Counted from the stretch's first letter, positions 35,980-44,520 are shown. The stretch: DNA of 64,000 bases from Arenibacter echinorum (GCF_003259375.1 NZ_QLLN01000004.1:124001-188000); one strand, 5' to 3'. The notes: generated from the sequence alone by a model not told the origin. Numbers and translations are program-made.

Positions 35980-36980
35980 CTAATTCCCCCACATCCGAAC
36001 CCAAAGGGCCAAAAGGAGTTTTTTGGCATCCCTTTTTAATTTTGGGCTTTCTTCAACCAACAGCTCTCCATCCTTGGGAATCAACTTATAGTTAAAAGCG
36101 AATTGCGATTCATCCGGGTCCAAACTCATCAACCCGAATCGAAGGTCATTAAAAAATAACTGTCCGTTTACCTCATTTATGGTATACCACCCTTCAGCAA
36201 TTTTTTTCAGACGTTGAACCTTATCGTTTTGGACCAAATCACCCAGTAATTCGTGGTTTTTTGGATAGCGACTAAACTGAATGGGCTTATTATCGAAAAA
36301 AGAGTAGTTCCCAATCAGGTAGGCGTCCCCGGCATCCACATTGGCAGACCAAAGAACAGTATTAAACGGAGAAGGCCTAGTGTCTATTTCTGTATAAGTT
36401 ATTCCCTGTGCCTCCAAACTATGGGTGATCTTTTTATAGGCCACTCCTTTGAGCACTAAGCTAAGTCCCAAATACAAACTACTGATGCTCAACCCATACA
36501 TATTAAAGCGCCACCGCAGCGCTAAATCGCGCTTTTGGCGCATAGCCAGAATAAGAAACAGCAAAAATGGCAGGGTGTATAGAGGATCAATAACGAAGAT
36601 ATTCTGAAAAGCTACTCTAAGATCAAAAGGCCAAAAAAGTTGGGTCCCCCATGTGGTAAAGGCATCCAAAATGGGATGGGTAAAAAGACCCCAGAACATT
36701 AATAACGACCATTCCTTCCATGTGGCAGGCCCCTTGCTTTCCAATTTAAAAATCAACCAACCGAAGATAGGGGCAAAAATTATGGAAAAGAAAATGGAGT
36801 GGTAAACCCTCTGTGCCATTCTATAGCGGTGACCGTATCCGTAACATAATTGGCCATTACATCCAAGTCGGGTATGGTTCCCGCAATAGCCCCATACATC
36901 ATGGCCTTGTTGCCAACTTTCTTGCCCAAAACCGCTTCTCCCACTGCGGCACCCAATACTATCTGCGTTAACGAATCCAT
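35980..36980 (-). pseudogene. YdjM-like membrane-bound metal-dependent hydrolase, frameshifted
   Basis: The N-terminal 60 or so codons (36980 down to about 36800: MDSLTQIVLGAAVGEAVLGKK, GAIAGTIPDLDV, AIEWHRGFT) and the rest (SIFFSIIFAPIFGWL..., to 35980) are in different frames. Restoring one missing base at about 36798-36803 gives the family motif HRGFTHS and a continuous protein of about 333 residues with an aspartate motif (PDLD), the HRGxTHS histidines and several helices. Either the gene is inactivated by a one-base deletion or the assembly has an indel here. Related proteins are membrane hydrolases regulated by LexA in Escherichia coli. Confidence 0.82.
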
Positions 36981-37066
36981 CCTTATTATTTATTCAGAAA
37001 AAGGCCAAGCCCTTATTACTCTGGAGGGGACTAAGAATTTATTATTCCCTACCCAGACCATAGTGA

Positions 37067-38839
37067 TTATTCCACTATTTCCATCTTTTTCAACAAGAAG
37101 GAGGCATTCATATTTTTACAAACCCCGGTTTTAAAGGTGTAATCAAAATTAAGTTCATTATTAATGATTTCGGCATCAAAATAATAGTTCTTCACCTGGG
37201 GCAATTCCTCTGAAACTTCACATAAACTTAAATCATGGGTCGCAATAATCCCAGTAGATTTTGAGGCCACCAACTTTTCAACAAACTTCCGTGAGCCAAT
37301 GGCCTTATCCATGCTGTTGGTCCCCTTGAGGATTTCATCCAAAACAATAAAATATTTGTCGTTCTGTATTTCATCCACGATAAACTTCAACCGCTTCAAT
37401 TCGGAAAAGAAATAAGATTCATCATCCGTAAGGGAATCAGTAGTCCGCATGCTGGTTATTAATTTAATAGGGGAATATTCCGAAGATTGGGCGCATATAG
37501 GAAGTCCTACGTTGGCCATGACAATTTGCAGGGAAACCGTTCGTAAAAAGGTGCTTTTCCCGGCCATATTGGCTCCGGTGACAATAAAAAACTGCTCCAT
37601 AAGAATCGTTATATCATTGGGAACCGCCTTTTGGGGATCCAATAAAGGATGTGATGCCTTCACCGATTTCAGGACAATCTCGTTTTCCACCAACGTCGGA
37701 TAGCTATAGCTGGGGTGATTATAGGCAAAATTCCCCAGACTATTAAAGGCATCAAAAAAGGCTATAGCATTAAACCACTTCTCCACCTTTGGCCCGTGGT
37801 TACCTATCCACCGTTCTATCCTGTAAGCCTGTAACAAATCCCAAAGAAAAAATCCGTTTCCTAACAAGGCGAAAAACATATTGTTCCTTTGGTCCAGGGC
37901 ACTGAGAATTTCGGAGAATTCCTTTAAAACTTTTGAGGCCAACTCTTTCTGGGAGACCACAGAATTCCTCTTTTCCTTTAAAAGATCGGAGCTAAATTCC
38001 TGTTCCTCAATTTTTAAGATCAATTTTTGATATTGCTGAAAGGTGCTTTGCACCCTATTGGCATCCGAAGCCAGTTTAGATGTGCTTTTTAGGTAAAAAC
38101 CACTCAATAACAAACCAGCCAATAGTATAATAAAAATAGGGAAACCAGGTAATACCCCCAACAAGTATCCTCCAATTAAAACAAGGGAAACCAAAGAAAA
38201 AGTATAGGATACATAACGCATGGCCTTGGGAACGTATGCTTTGTACCCAGCAAGCCAGGAAACTATGGTTTTGGTTGTGGTATCCGTTTTTACCAGGATA
38301 GCTATTGCAGAAAATTCCTGTCTCCAATCGGGTAATTTCGATAATTCTTCCACAGCCTTCTGCTTGCCCGCAATATTCTCCAAATCGTTTGCCAAGAGCA
38401 TTTCCACCAACATATCACTGCCTTGGACCAAGGCAGTACGATTGCTATACTGATAAAAGGAACCTTTTCCGAACAGGTCAATATCCTGGGCAAAATAATG
38501 AGTGGGATCCTTATATTCCGAACCATCGGGAAGGTGGTGGAAATTGCGTTCCAACACCTTCATTTCCGTTTCGTTAATTTTAATTAGGGCCAAAAGTTTG
38601 TCCCTCTTGTACTGTAAGTCGGTATGTTTGGAAACCAGATATAAAAAAAGGCCTATTGCAACTATAAGCGTTCCTAGGACCAATTTGGTATCCCCAAAAA
38701 AAAGATAGGTCAAACTGGCCGCGAGAACAAAAACGATCAATCTGATAGTACTGGATACAGCCAATTGTCTTTTTACCTTCCCCAGCTCTCCGGTGTGGAG
38801 TTCAACTCTGTTTTTATAAAATGTTTTTAGGTTATCCAT
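37067..38839 (-). CDS. Membrane-associated MutS-family ATPase
   Basis: A 590-residue protein with a MutS-type core and ATPase domain (about 400-590): Walker A TGANMAGKST near residue 420, then SYFFSELKRLKFIVD, Walker B YFIVLDEILKGTN and the ATHDLSLCE histidine segment. The mismatch-recognition domains of MutS are absent. Instead the N-terminus has two helices (about 32-70) and a further hydrophobic pair lies at about 210-250, so it is probably membrane-bound. This short membrane form is common in Bacteroidota; its role in DNA repair is not established. Confidence 0.85.
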   Translation of the reverse strand: MDNLKTFYKNRVELHTGELGKVKRQLAVSSTIRLIVFVLAASLTYLFFGDTKLVLGTLIVAIGLFLYLVSKHTDLQYKRDKLLALIKINETEMKVLERNFHHLPDGSEYKDPTHYFAQDIDLFGKGSFYQYSNRTALVQGSDMLVEMLLANDLENIAGKQKAVEELSKLPDWRQEFSAIAILVKTDTTTKTIVSWLAGYKAYVPKAMRYVSYTFSLVSLVLIGGYLLGVLPGFPIFIILLAGLLLSGFYLKSTSKLASDANRVQSTFQQYQKLILKIEEQEFSSDLLKEKRNSVVSQKELASKVLKEFSEILSALDQRNNMFFALLGNGFFLWDLLQAYRIERWIGNHGPKVEKWFNAIAFFDAFNSLGNFAYNHPSYSYPTLVENEIVLKSVKASHPLLDPQKAVPNDITILMEQFFIVTGANMAGKSTFLRTVSLQIVMANVGLPICAQSSEYSPIKLITSMRTTDSLTDDESYFFSELKRLKFIVDEIQNDKYFIVLDEILKGTNSMDKAIGSRKFVEKLVASKSTGIIATHDLSLCEVSEELPQVKNYYFDAEIINNELNFDYTFKTGVCKNMNASFLLKKMEIVE

Positions 38840-38873
38840 TTAGGAATTTGAAATGTAATTTATGCAAATGTAG

Positions 38874-39233
38874 TTAATCCAAAGCCTTAAGTTGGGCCTG
38901 TATCTTTTTTGTTAGACCGGCAACTACCAGTTCATAGGAATGGTCTATCAATTCCCGGACCAAAGAGGGTGACAATCCCTCCAAATAGAGGGTATTCCAA
39001 TGTACTTTGCTCATATGGTACCCAGCAGTGATTTTTCCATCGTATGTTTCCCGCAATTCAATGGCCCGTTCCGGATCGCATTTTAAATTGGCCTGGGACG
39101 GAATCCGCTCCAGAGGCACCAGGGCAAACATTTTCCCCATTACCTTGAACACCAAGGTGGCGGCATCAAAGGGAAATTCTTCCGTAACCCCTTTTTTAAG
39201 GATACAGTGCTCCCTAAATTCCTCTATATTCAT
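38874..39233 (-). CDS. MmcQ/YjbR-family protein
   Basis: A 119-residue protein with the family pattern: MNIEEFREHCILKKGVTEEFPFD at the start, VFKVMGKMFALVPL, NLKCDPERAIELRE and the MSKVHWNTLYLEG segment, ending in ELIDHSYELVVAGLTKK. Members have a double-wing DNA-binding-like fold but no proven target. The MutS-like gene is 35 bp away and the GNAT gene 18 bp upstream. Confidence 0.9.
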   Translation of the reverse strand: MNIEEFREHCILKKGVTEEFPFDAATLVFKVMGKMFALVPLERIPSQANLKCDPERAIELRETYDGKITAGYHMSKVHWNTLYLEGLSPSLVRELIDHSYELVVAGLTKKIQAQLKALD

Positions 39234-39251
39234 AGTATCGGTTCTATGGAA

Positions 39252-39779
39252 TCACCAACGGGCCAGCTCTTTTAAACTATCCCATGTTACCCTACATTTA
39301 AGCACCTCCTGATCACCGATGTCATTTCCTGCCACGGTTTCAAAATTAACTCCTCCCAAACGCTCATAAAAGGCCATAGCGCTGGTATTGTTCTTTAGCA
39401 CCCATAAATACAATTTCCCTTTGGGTTTCTTCTTCAGTGCTTCCTGGGCCACCATGCCCATCAAATGTCTGCCAATTCCCTTTCCCTTGACCGTCGCCAA
39501 CACATGCAAGTTGTCCAATAAGGTACCGTGTTCGGCATCATCCTCAAGAAAGGCACAAGCAAATCCGCAGATTTCCCCATCCTTTTCAGCTACCAAAACG
39601 ACTTGATTAGGAGAGGGATTGCTTAGTCTATCTTTCCAAACCTCTTCTCTCTCCAGTTCAGCTTCCACATCCAAAAAATGATCACTAAAATCACCTCTGT
39701 AATGCTGTTGCCAGTTTTTTACGTGCAATTTGGCAATTTCTAAATAATCACTGGCCTTGGCCTGCCTATACGTCAACAT
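39252..39779 (-). CDS. GNAT-family N-acetyltransferase
   Basis: A 175-residue acetyltransferase. The acetyl-CoA loop is in VKGKGIGRHLMGMVAQEA (R/Q-x-x-G-x-G/A), followed by KLYLWVLKNNTSAMAFYERLGG, the usual last motif. Substrate unknown. It is 18 bp upstream of the MmcQ-like gene and 9 bp after the Dabb gene end, in a minus-strand run. Confidence 0.9.
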   Translation of the reverse strand: MLTYRQAKASDYLEIAKLHVKNWQQHYRGDFSDHFLDVEAELEREEVWKDRLSNPSPNQVVLVAEKDGEICGFACAFLEDDAEHGTLLDNLHVLATVKGKGIGRHLMGMVAQEALKKKPKGKLYLWVLKNNTSAMAFYERLGGVNFETVAGNDIGDQEVLKCRVTWDSLKELARW

Positions 39780-39788
39780 AACAAAGGA

Positions 39789-40184
39789 TTAAATTCCTAG
39801 GGAATCGTACACTATTACCTTGGTCCATAAACTACTGGATTCCGCTACAAATAGGTTATGGGCTTCTTCGGTCTGATATTTTACCTGTGCCTCGGCAGAT
39901 TCAAAAGAAACTACCAAAGAATAGGTAAAGGAACCATCCACAACATCACGAGTGGCCTTTGGTGGCACGCCCACAAAGTTGGTCTTGGCGTATTTGGAAT
40001 CCCTCATAAATTTCAAGATGGATGTCTCAAAAGCCTTCCTATCCTCAACATTATCAGGATTCTTCAACCAGAAAAAAACGGTGTGTACAAAATTGGAATC
40101 AAAGTTCTTCATATCTTCTTTGTTTTGACCATAACTTGCTACGGTCATTGTTAAAAATAATACAGTATAAAATAAAGTTTTCAT
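39789..40184 (-). CDS. Exported Dabb-domain (stress-responsive A/B barrel) protein
   Basis: A 131-residue protein when started at the ATG at 40184, which gives a signal peptide (MKTLFYTVLFLTMTVASYGQ). An in-frame ATG at 40280 would place non-coding sequence before it. The mature part has the Dabb pattern (FVHTVFFWLKNPDN, FETSILKFMRDSKYAK, FTYSLVVSFESAEAQVKYQ). These dimeric ferredoxin-like barrels are often of unknown role. Confidence 0.8.
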   Translation of the reverse strand: MKTLFYTVLFLTMTVASYGQNKEDMKNFDSNFVHTVFFWLKNPDNVEDRKAFETSILKFMRDSKYAKTNFVGVPPKATRDVVDGSFTYSLVVSFESAEAQVKYQTEEAHNLFVAESSSLWTKVIVYDSLGI

Positions 40185-40252
40185 TATATATTTTGTTTTG
40201 GAAATTCCACAAAAGTATGCTTTATCGAGATTACCCATCATCCCGCTAAAAT

Positions 40253-40280
40253 AAAAAAAATGATTCCAATTTGGGATCAT
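40253..40280 (-). terminator. Rho-independent terminator after the DUF4230 gene
   Basis: On the minus strand ATGATCCC and GGAATCAT (40280-40273 and 40267-40260) form a stem with loop AAATT, one mismatch, directly followed by a run of seven to eight T. It lies 17 bp beyond the DUF4230 stop. Confidence 0.65.
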
Positions 40281-40296
40281 GGAAAAAAGGATATTA

Positions 40297-40917
40297 CTAC
40301 TCTAAGATCTGCTTTTTTCGATTGTTCATTTCCAACGAGGAATAATCCAGTTTCCACCCTATGGTCTCTACAATCTTTTCTATTAAAAGTACAGCCTCTA
40401 GAGCCTCCTTATTTGCGGTATCCATTAAACCACTTTGAGGAATTTTATCCTTAATATGCTGCTTTGCCTCCATATTCAAAGAAGTAAGGTCCGTTGGAGT
40501 AAAGGAATTGAAAAGTCCGTTTTGAATATCGTAAAACTGTAGTTCCGGAGAAATCGATAAAATTTCAGGCTGTGGAAAATTGGTAAGGATAATTCTTTTC
40601 TTATCGTTATCGGCATACATCTGCAACTTCTTTAGATCAAAACCAATATGCGCCTTGGCGTTAATGATGATCAAGGCCTTCTTTTTGCTACTAACCAAGC
40701 TTAGAAAACGCTCCTTGGTGTTTTCGTACCGATAAATTTCGGCAAAATCGCCTTCCACCGTTATTAATTTACATACGCTTTTTATCTTATCCAACAGTAT
40801 GGCCGACTGATGTTCCGTCAGCTCTTTGCTCCTCTTTTTTCGGAAAAAAGAAAACACCCAGTACATTGCAATGGCCCCCAGAATAAGGCCCAAAAAAAGT
40901 TCGAATATATCACTCAT
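40297..40917 (-). CDS. DUF4230-family membrane-anchored protein
   Basis: A 206-residue protein with an N-terminal anchor (IFELFLGLILGAIAMYWVFSFF) and a soluble domain with KSVCKLITVEGDFAEIYRYE, KKALIIINAKAHIGFDLKKL and a C-terminal helix EAVLLIEKIVETIGWKL, which is the DUF4230 pattern. Function unknown. Its start overlaps the DUF4260 gene end by 8 bp. Confidence 0.8.
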   Translation of the reverse strand: MSDIFELFLGLILGAIAMYWVFSFFRKKRSKELTEHQSAILLDKIKSVCKLITVEGDFAEIYRYENTKERFLSLVSSKKKALIIINAKAHIGFDLKKLQMYADNDKKRIILTNFPQPEILSISPELQFYDIQNGLFNSFTPTDLTSLNMEAKQHIKDKIPQSGLMDTANKEALEAVLLIEKIVETIGWKLDYSSLEMNNRKKQILE

Positions 40918-41269
40918 CTTTGTTTCCTATTTCTCCTAAATGGGTGTATTTAAATCCACTGTTATATTTAAGTCCATATCCAAATATCCTATCCATGGAA
41001 GCATGTGAAAATAGGATAATCCCTATTAACTGACACAAAGGTAAGGAAAGATAAATCCCGAGAAAATAAATTACAATAGCCAAGCCTTTATGATGGAATA
41101 AATTATACGACATGGCACCTACCCTATTTCCCAATAGATAGCCTAGCATCCCAATATCTGGGGCCAAAATTAGCCCAACAAACCACCACCAGCTATAATC
41201 CAACAAACTAAAGAGATATAATCCCAGACAGAACATTAGTAATTCCTCAACTTTTAAAAGTAACCGCAT
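40910..41269 (-). CDS. DUF4260-family membrane protein
   Basis: A 119-residue protein with four hydrophobic helices. Family-typical segments are KVEELLMFCLGLYLF, APDIGMLGYLLGNRVGAMSYNLFHHKG and SHASMDRIFGYGLKY. No function is assigned to the family. It overlaps the DUF4230 gene and follows the cyclase gene by 8 bp. Confidence 0.85.
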   Translation of the reverse strand: MRLLLKVEELLMFCLGLYLFSLLDYSWWWFVGLILAPDIGMLGYLLGNRVGAMSYNLFHHKGLAIVIYFLGIYLSLPLCQLIGIILFSHASMDRIFGYGLKYNSGFKYTHLGEIGNKDE

Positions 41270-41277
41270 AGCACTAT

Positions 41278-42030
41278 TTATGATTCCTCTATTAAATATA
41301 GCACGGGCCTACTGGGACTGGCATCATTTTCGAAGGCAGCCAGTTGAAGGTTTAAAAAATACTTCCCATCCTTTATGGTATTCGCTACAAAAACAAACTC
41401 GGTTATAGTGGCCTCTAGTCGACGTTTTCCATCGAAATTCCAAAAGGTCTTATGGGCCAATAGTGCGCCATCATCCTTTTCCTTATCCACAGAAGGAAGA
41501 TCTATCAGCAAATGCTCCACGCCCTTATCCACCAACAATTGTGCTGCCGATTCCAATAAATATGGGGGATTTGTATTGGCATATTGCCTGGTCATTTTGT
41601 CCCTTAGGTTTGGGATGGTCCTAATGACCACTGCTTCCCTATTTTTATTCCCCAAGGCATACTGCAATTGTTTTTTTGAGATTACAAAATCTCCTTTTAT
41701 TTTTTCCGGAGCTATGGTAATGACCTCAGCCATAAAAAAGAATTTGGAAAGACTTTTATTTACGGAGTAGAACTCTTCCGTTATATGACCAACACACTCG
41801 GTATGGGTGCCATGGGCATGCGGATTAAAACTAATATCGTTAAAATTGGTCGAAGCCCCTTCTGTGACCTTGCCAATAAATTCCCCTTCGGTATGGGGCC
41901 CAATTTTTGGTGGGTCAACATACCATGCATTTACATTGGTACTCTTTCCGGTAATGGGAATGGAAATATCCAGGGGTTGGGATAGATCTATGGTGTAGTT
42001 TTTGGTATTGTGTTTTATAATGGTTTTCAT
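41278..42030 (-). CDS. Cyclase-family metal-dependent hydrolase
   Basis: A 250-residue protein of the kynurenine formamidase/cyclase fold. The metal-binding motif HxGTHxD appears here as HAHGTHTECVGH, with Glu in place of Asp, and a late DLPSVDKEKDDG plus HKTFWNFDG supply the rest. N-formylkynurenine hydrolysis is possible but no tryptophan-degradation genes are nearby. Cytoplasmic. Confidence 0.82.
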   Translation of the reverse strand: MKTIIKHNTKNYTIDLSQPLDISIPITGKSTNVNAWYVDPPKIGPHTEGEFIGKVTEGASTNFNDISFNPHAHGTHTECVGHITEEFYSVNKSLSKFFFMAEVITIAPEKIKGDFVISKKQLQYALGNKNREAVVIRTIPNLRDKMTRQYANTNPPYLLESAAQLLVDKGVEHLLIDLPSVDKEKDDGALLAHKTFWNFDGKRRLEATITEFVFVANTIKDGKYFLNLQLAAFENDASPSRPVLYLIEES

Positions 42031-42034
42031 GTAC

Positions 42035-42049
42035 GCTGAATATGTTCAG
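42035..42049. repeat. CTGAA/TTCAG hairpin, left of GIY-YIG gene
   Basis: CTGAA and TTCAG (42036-42040, 42045-42049) with a TATG loop, 4 bp beyond the end of the GIY-YIG gene. It shares its core with the hairpin on the other side of that gene. Confidence 0.5.
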
Positions 42050-42052
42050 TAT

Positions 42053-42358
42053 CTAATAATGCATCACTAGTTGTTCAAATCGATGCCTTAAGTCTAACAA
42101 TTCCGGATTCATTTCCTTGATCAAATTCCATTTCCAGTCTTTATGCCAATTTTTTATTTGCTTTTCTCTTTTAAAGGCATCTTCAATCTCCTTAAATTCT
42201 TCAAAATATATCAAATATTTAATATGATATTTCTTTGTAAAAACTGAAGCCATACCCAGTTCGTGAAGCCTTAATCGTTTAATAACATCTCTAGTCGCCC
42301 CGGCATACAATAAATTTCTTGTTGAATTACTAAGGATATAGAAATAACCTTTTGTCAC
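42053..42358 (-). CDS. Single-domain GIY-YIG nuclease-like protein (copy 1)
   Basis: A 101-residue UvrC-N-like GIY-YIG domain: GYFYILSNSTRNLLYAGAT supplies the GIY and (diverged) YIG motifs, then TRDVIKRLRLHE with the catalytic arginine and DAFKREKQIKNW with the metal-binding glutamate. No other domain is present. It lies between the cyclase and hemW genes and is bracketed on both sides by CTGAA...TTCAG hairpins. Such proteins are numerous in Flavobacteria and lack a known role. Confidence 0.9.
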   Translation of the reverse strand: MTKGYFYILSNSTRNLLYAGATRDVIKRLRLHELGMASVFTKKYHIKYLIYFEEFKEIEDAFKREKQIKNWHKDWKWNLIKEMNPELLDLRHRFEQLVMHY

Positions 42359-42371
42359 AAAAAGAGCTTTG

Positions 42372-42392
42372 GTCCTGAAACAAGTTCAGGAC
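42372..42392. repeat. GTCCTGAA/TTCAGGAC hairpin, right of GIY-YIG gene
   Basis: A perfect 8-bp stem with an ACAAG loop; the hemW stop codon (42386-42388) lies inside it. The unit resembles the TGAA-ACAAG-TTCA repeats that are scattered in many flavobacterial genomes. Confidence 0.7.
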
Positions 42393-43519
42393 AAGTTAAC
42401 CAAAAATAAATCGGCGGCAATCCCATCGCTCAAAAATTTGCCTTTTTTAGAGACCAATAAATGATCCTTCTCTATATAAAGTAATCCGTCCTCTATTTTT
42501 TTATGAGCCTGTTGCGCCAAATAGGCATAAAACTTCTGGCCAAACTCGGTTTTTATTCGCTCCAGAGATACACCCCAAATGGTTCGTAACCCGGTCATAA
42601 TATATTCGTTGTAGCGATCTGTTTTGGACAGCACCTCTACTTCTATAGGCAACTCATTTTGGGCAATGGCTTTAATATATTTGGCATTGTTGTTAATATT
42701 CCACCCCCTACGAATAACGTCATACGAATGGGCGGAGGGTCCGATTCCCAAGTATTTTTTTCCTTGCCAATAGGCCGTGTTGTTCCTGGAAAAATAACCA
42801 GGTTTTCCAAAATTGGAAATTTCGTAGTTAATAAAGCCTGCAGCTTCCAATTTTTCTACCAGAATATGAAAATGTACCTCTGCCAATTCATCATCAACCG
42901 TTGGAATAAGTCCTTTATCTATAAATGCTTTTAAGGCGGTTTTAGGTTCTACGGTAAGGGCATAACTGGAAATATGGGGTACTCCATAGTCCAAGGCCTT
43001 TTCTATGTTGGAAATCCACCTATCATTGTTCATTCCGGGAATGCCATAAATAAGATCGATGGAAATATTATCGAAATAATTCTTGGCCAGTACGATGCAG
43101 TCTTCCGCTTCCTTGGAATTATGCGCCCTGTTCATCATTTTTAAATCCTCTTCAAAAAAAGATTGGATTCCAATACTCAGCCTATTGATGGGCGATTTGG
43201 CCAATTCTTCTATCTTTTCTTTGGACAGATCATCCGGATTGGCCTCTAAAGTGATCTCGGGGGCACCTAACACAGTATAATTACTATAAACCGCCTCAAT
43301 TATCTGGTCGATTTCTGCCGTGTTCAAAACCGATGGAGTTCCACCCCCAAGGTAAATGGTTTGTACCACCTCCTCCTTAAACTCATCCTTCCTAAGTTCC
43401 AATTCCTTGATTAGGGCCAGCACCATAGCCTCCTTCTTCCCCATATTGGTAGAAAAATGAAAATCGCAGTAGTGACAAGCCTGCTTGCAGAAAGGAATAT
43501 GGATATAGATGCCGCTCAT
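42386..43519 (-). CDS. hemW: Radical SAM heme chaperone HemW-like
   Basis: A 377-residue protein from the ATG at 43519 (MSGIYIHIPF); an upstream ATG at 43534 is less likely because the family starts with this strand. The radical SAM cysteines are C11, C15 and C18 (CKQACHYC). TIYLGGGTPSVL, TLEANPDDL, RLSIGIQSF and the C-terminal HemW domain (GIGPSAHSYD, EYIMTGLRTIWGV) follow. HemW delivers heme to respiratory proteins and was long misnamed coproporphyrinogen oxidase. Confidence 0.9.
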   Translation of the reverse strand: MSGIYIHIPFCKQACHYCDFHFSTNMGKKEAMVLALIKELELRKDEFKEEVVQTIYLGGGTPSVLNTAEIDQIIEAVYSNYTVLGAPEITLEANPDDLSKEKIEELAKSPINRLSIGIQSFFEEDLKMMNRAHNSKEAEDCIVLAKNYFDNISIDLIYGIPGMNNDRWISNIEKALDYGVPHISSYALTVEPKTALKAFIDKGLIPTVDDELAEVHFHILVEKLEAAGFINYEISNFGKPGYFSRNNTAYWQGKKYLGIGPSAHSYDVIRRGWNINNNAKYIKAIAQNELPIEVEVLSKTDRYNEYIMTGLRTIWGVSLERIKTEFGQKFYAYLAQQAHKKIEDGLLYIEKDHLLVSKKGKFLSDGIAADLFLVNLS

Positions 43520-43530
43520 TTTTTCAGTGA

Positions 43531-43556
43531 ACAATTAACAATTAGCAATAAACAAT
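43531..43556. repeat. AACAAT-type motif, 3' side of four-helix-bundle gene
   Basis: ACAATTAACAATTAGCAATA and following AACAAT, about 12 bp beyond the four-helix-bundle stop. Matches the motif at 26090 and, inverted, that at 43951. Confidence 0.65.
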
Positions 43557-43568
43557 GTGAATTATGAA

Positions 43569-43934
43569 TCATTTTGGGTTGTTTATCCTTGTTGTCTTCA
43601 GAATGGAAAACATAATTTTAGATAGTTCATCTGCCTCCGCTATTAATTTATCCGCCTCGATGGACGAAATATAATCTGAATCTTTTAAAAGGTGCAACCA
43701 ATATTTAGTTTCTAGGCTCTCCTTATATGCAACAGAAATTTTAGCGGAAAAATCCGCCTTTGAAATTGCACCATTTGCTTCGGAAACATTAGCCCCAATT
43801 GATGTTCCAGCCCTTAACAATTGCTTGGATATTACAAACTCCTTTTCCTTTCTGATGATTTCCTTATATAACTTTACTACTTTTAATGCAAAAGCATAGG
43901 ACTTCTCTGCTAAAGGATTACTATCAGAACCCAT
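43569..43934 (-). CDS. Four-helix-bundle protein (S23/Avd-like)
   Basis: A 121-residue protein from the ATG at 43934 (MGSDSNPLAEKSYAFALKVV). It shows the family segments AEKSYAFALKVVKLYKEI, QLLRAGTSIGANVSEANGAISKADFSAKISVAYKESLETKYWLHLL and LSKIMFSILKTT. An upstream in-frame ATG at 43985 would run through the AACAAT repeat, so it is not preferred. The fold is shared with proteins encoded in 23S rRNA intervening sequences and the Avd subunit of diversity-generating retroelements. It is wedged between ruvC and hemW with AACAAT motifs on both sides. Confidence 0.85.
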   Translation of the reverse strand: MGSDSNPLAEKSYAFALKVVKLYKEIIRKEKEFVISKQLLRAGTSIGANVSEANGAISKADFSAKISVAYKESLETKYWLHLLKDSDYISSIEADKLIAEADELSKIMFSILKTTRINNPK

Positions 43935-43950
43935 AAATAAAATATTGGTA

Positions 43951-43980
43951 ATTGCTAATTGATTATTGTTTATTGATTTT
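43951..43980. repeat. AACAAT-type motif, 5' side of four-helix-bundle gene
   Basis: ATTGCTAATTGATTATTGTT, which is the inverted form of the motif at 43531. It overlaps the last codons of ruvC. Confidence 0.6.
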
Positions 43981-44520
43981 GTCACCGTTTTGTTTCACAA
44001 AAGCATCCCAACCACTATAGCTTTTGCCTACTTCTATTCGGCCTTCGTTATAAAAATGACAGACTGCAGCGGCCAGGCCATCGGTACTGTCCAGATTTTT
44101 GGGGAGCGACTTTAACCCCAGTACACTTTGTAGCATTTTGGCCACCTGTTCCTTACTGGCGTTACCGTTTCCCGTAATGGCCATTTTAATCTTTTTTGGG
44201 AGGTATTCCGTGATGGGAATTTGGCGCGACAATCCTGCGGCCATGGCTACCCCTTGAGCCCTGCCTAACTTGAGCATGGATTGGACGTTTTTGCCAAAAA
44301 AGGGTGCTTCAATGGCAATTTCGTCCGGGTGGTAGGTATCTATAAGCTCTATGGTGCGCTCAAAAATAAGTTTTAGCTTGGTATAAGGATCATCGTATTT
44401 TTGAAGCAGGAGTTCGTTCATCTGAAGAAACTCCATTTTTTTATTCACCACCTTTATTAGGCCAAAACCCATAATGGTAGTTCCAGGATCTATACCCAAT
44501 ATTATTTTTTCATTTGCCAA
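43963..44520 (-). CDS. ruvC: Crossover junction endodeoxyribonuclease RuvC
   Basis: A 185-residue Holliday-junction resolvase. All four catalytic carboxylates are visible: D11 (LGIDPGTT), E71 (AIEAPFFGKN), D144 and D147 (LDSTDGLAAAVCH). Together with RuvAB it resolves recombination intermediates. The last codons run into the AACAAT repeat; the final residues (KINKQ) may derive from it. Confidence 0.95.
   Translation of the reverse strand: MANEKIILGIDPGTTIMGFGLIKVVNKKMEFLQMNELLLQKYDDPYTKLKLIFERTIELIDTYHPDEIAIEAPFFGKNVQSMLKLGRAQGVAMAAGLSRQIPITEYLPKKIKMAITGNGNASKEQVAKMLQSVLGLKSLPKNLDSTDGLAAAVCHFYNEGRIEVGKSYSGWDAFVKQNGDKINKQ

Noticed and set aside
42386-43519. Oxygen-independent coproporphyrinogen oxidase HemN
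   Set aside because: Length, CX3CX2C start at residue 11 and the C-terminal domain fit HemW; HemN is longer.
43569-43934. Diversity-generating retroelement
   Set aside because: Only an Avd-like fold is present; there is no reverse transcriptase and no template/variable repeat.
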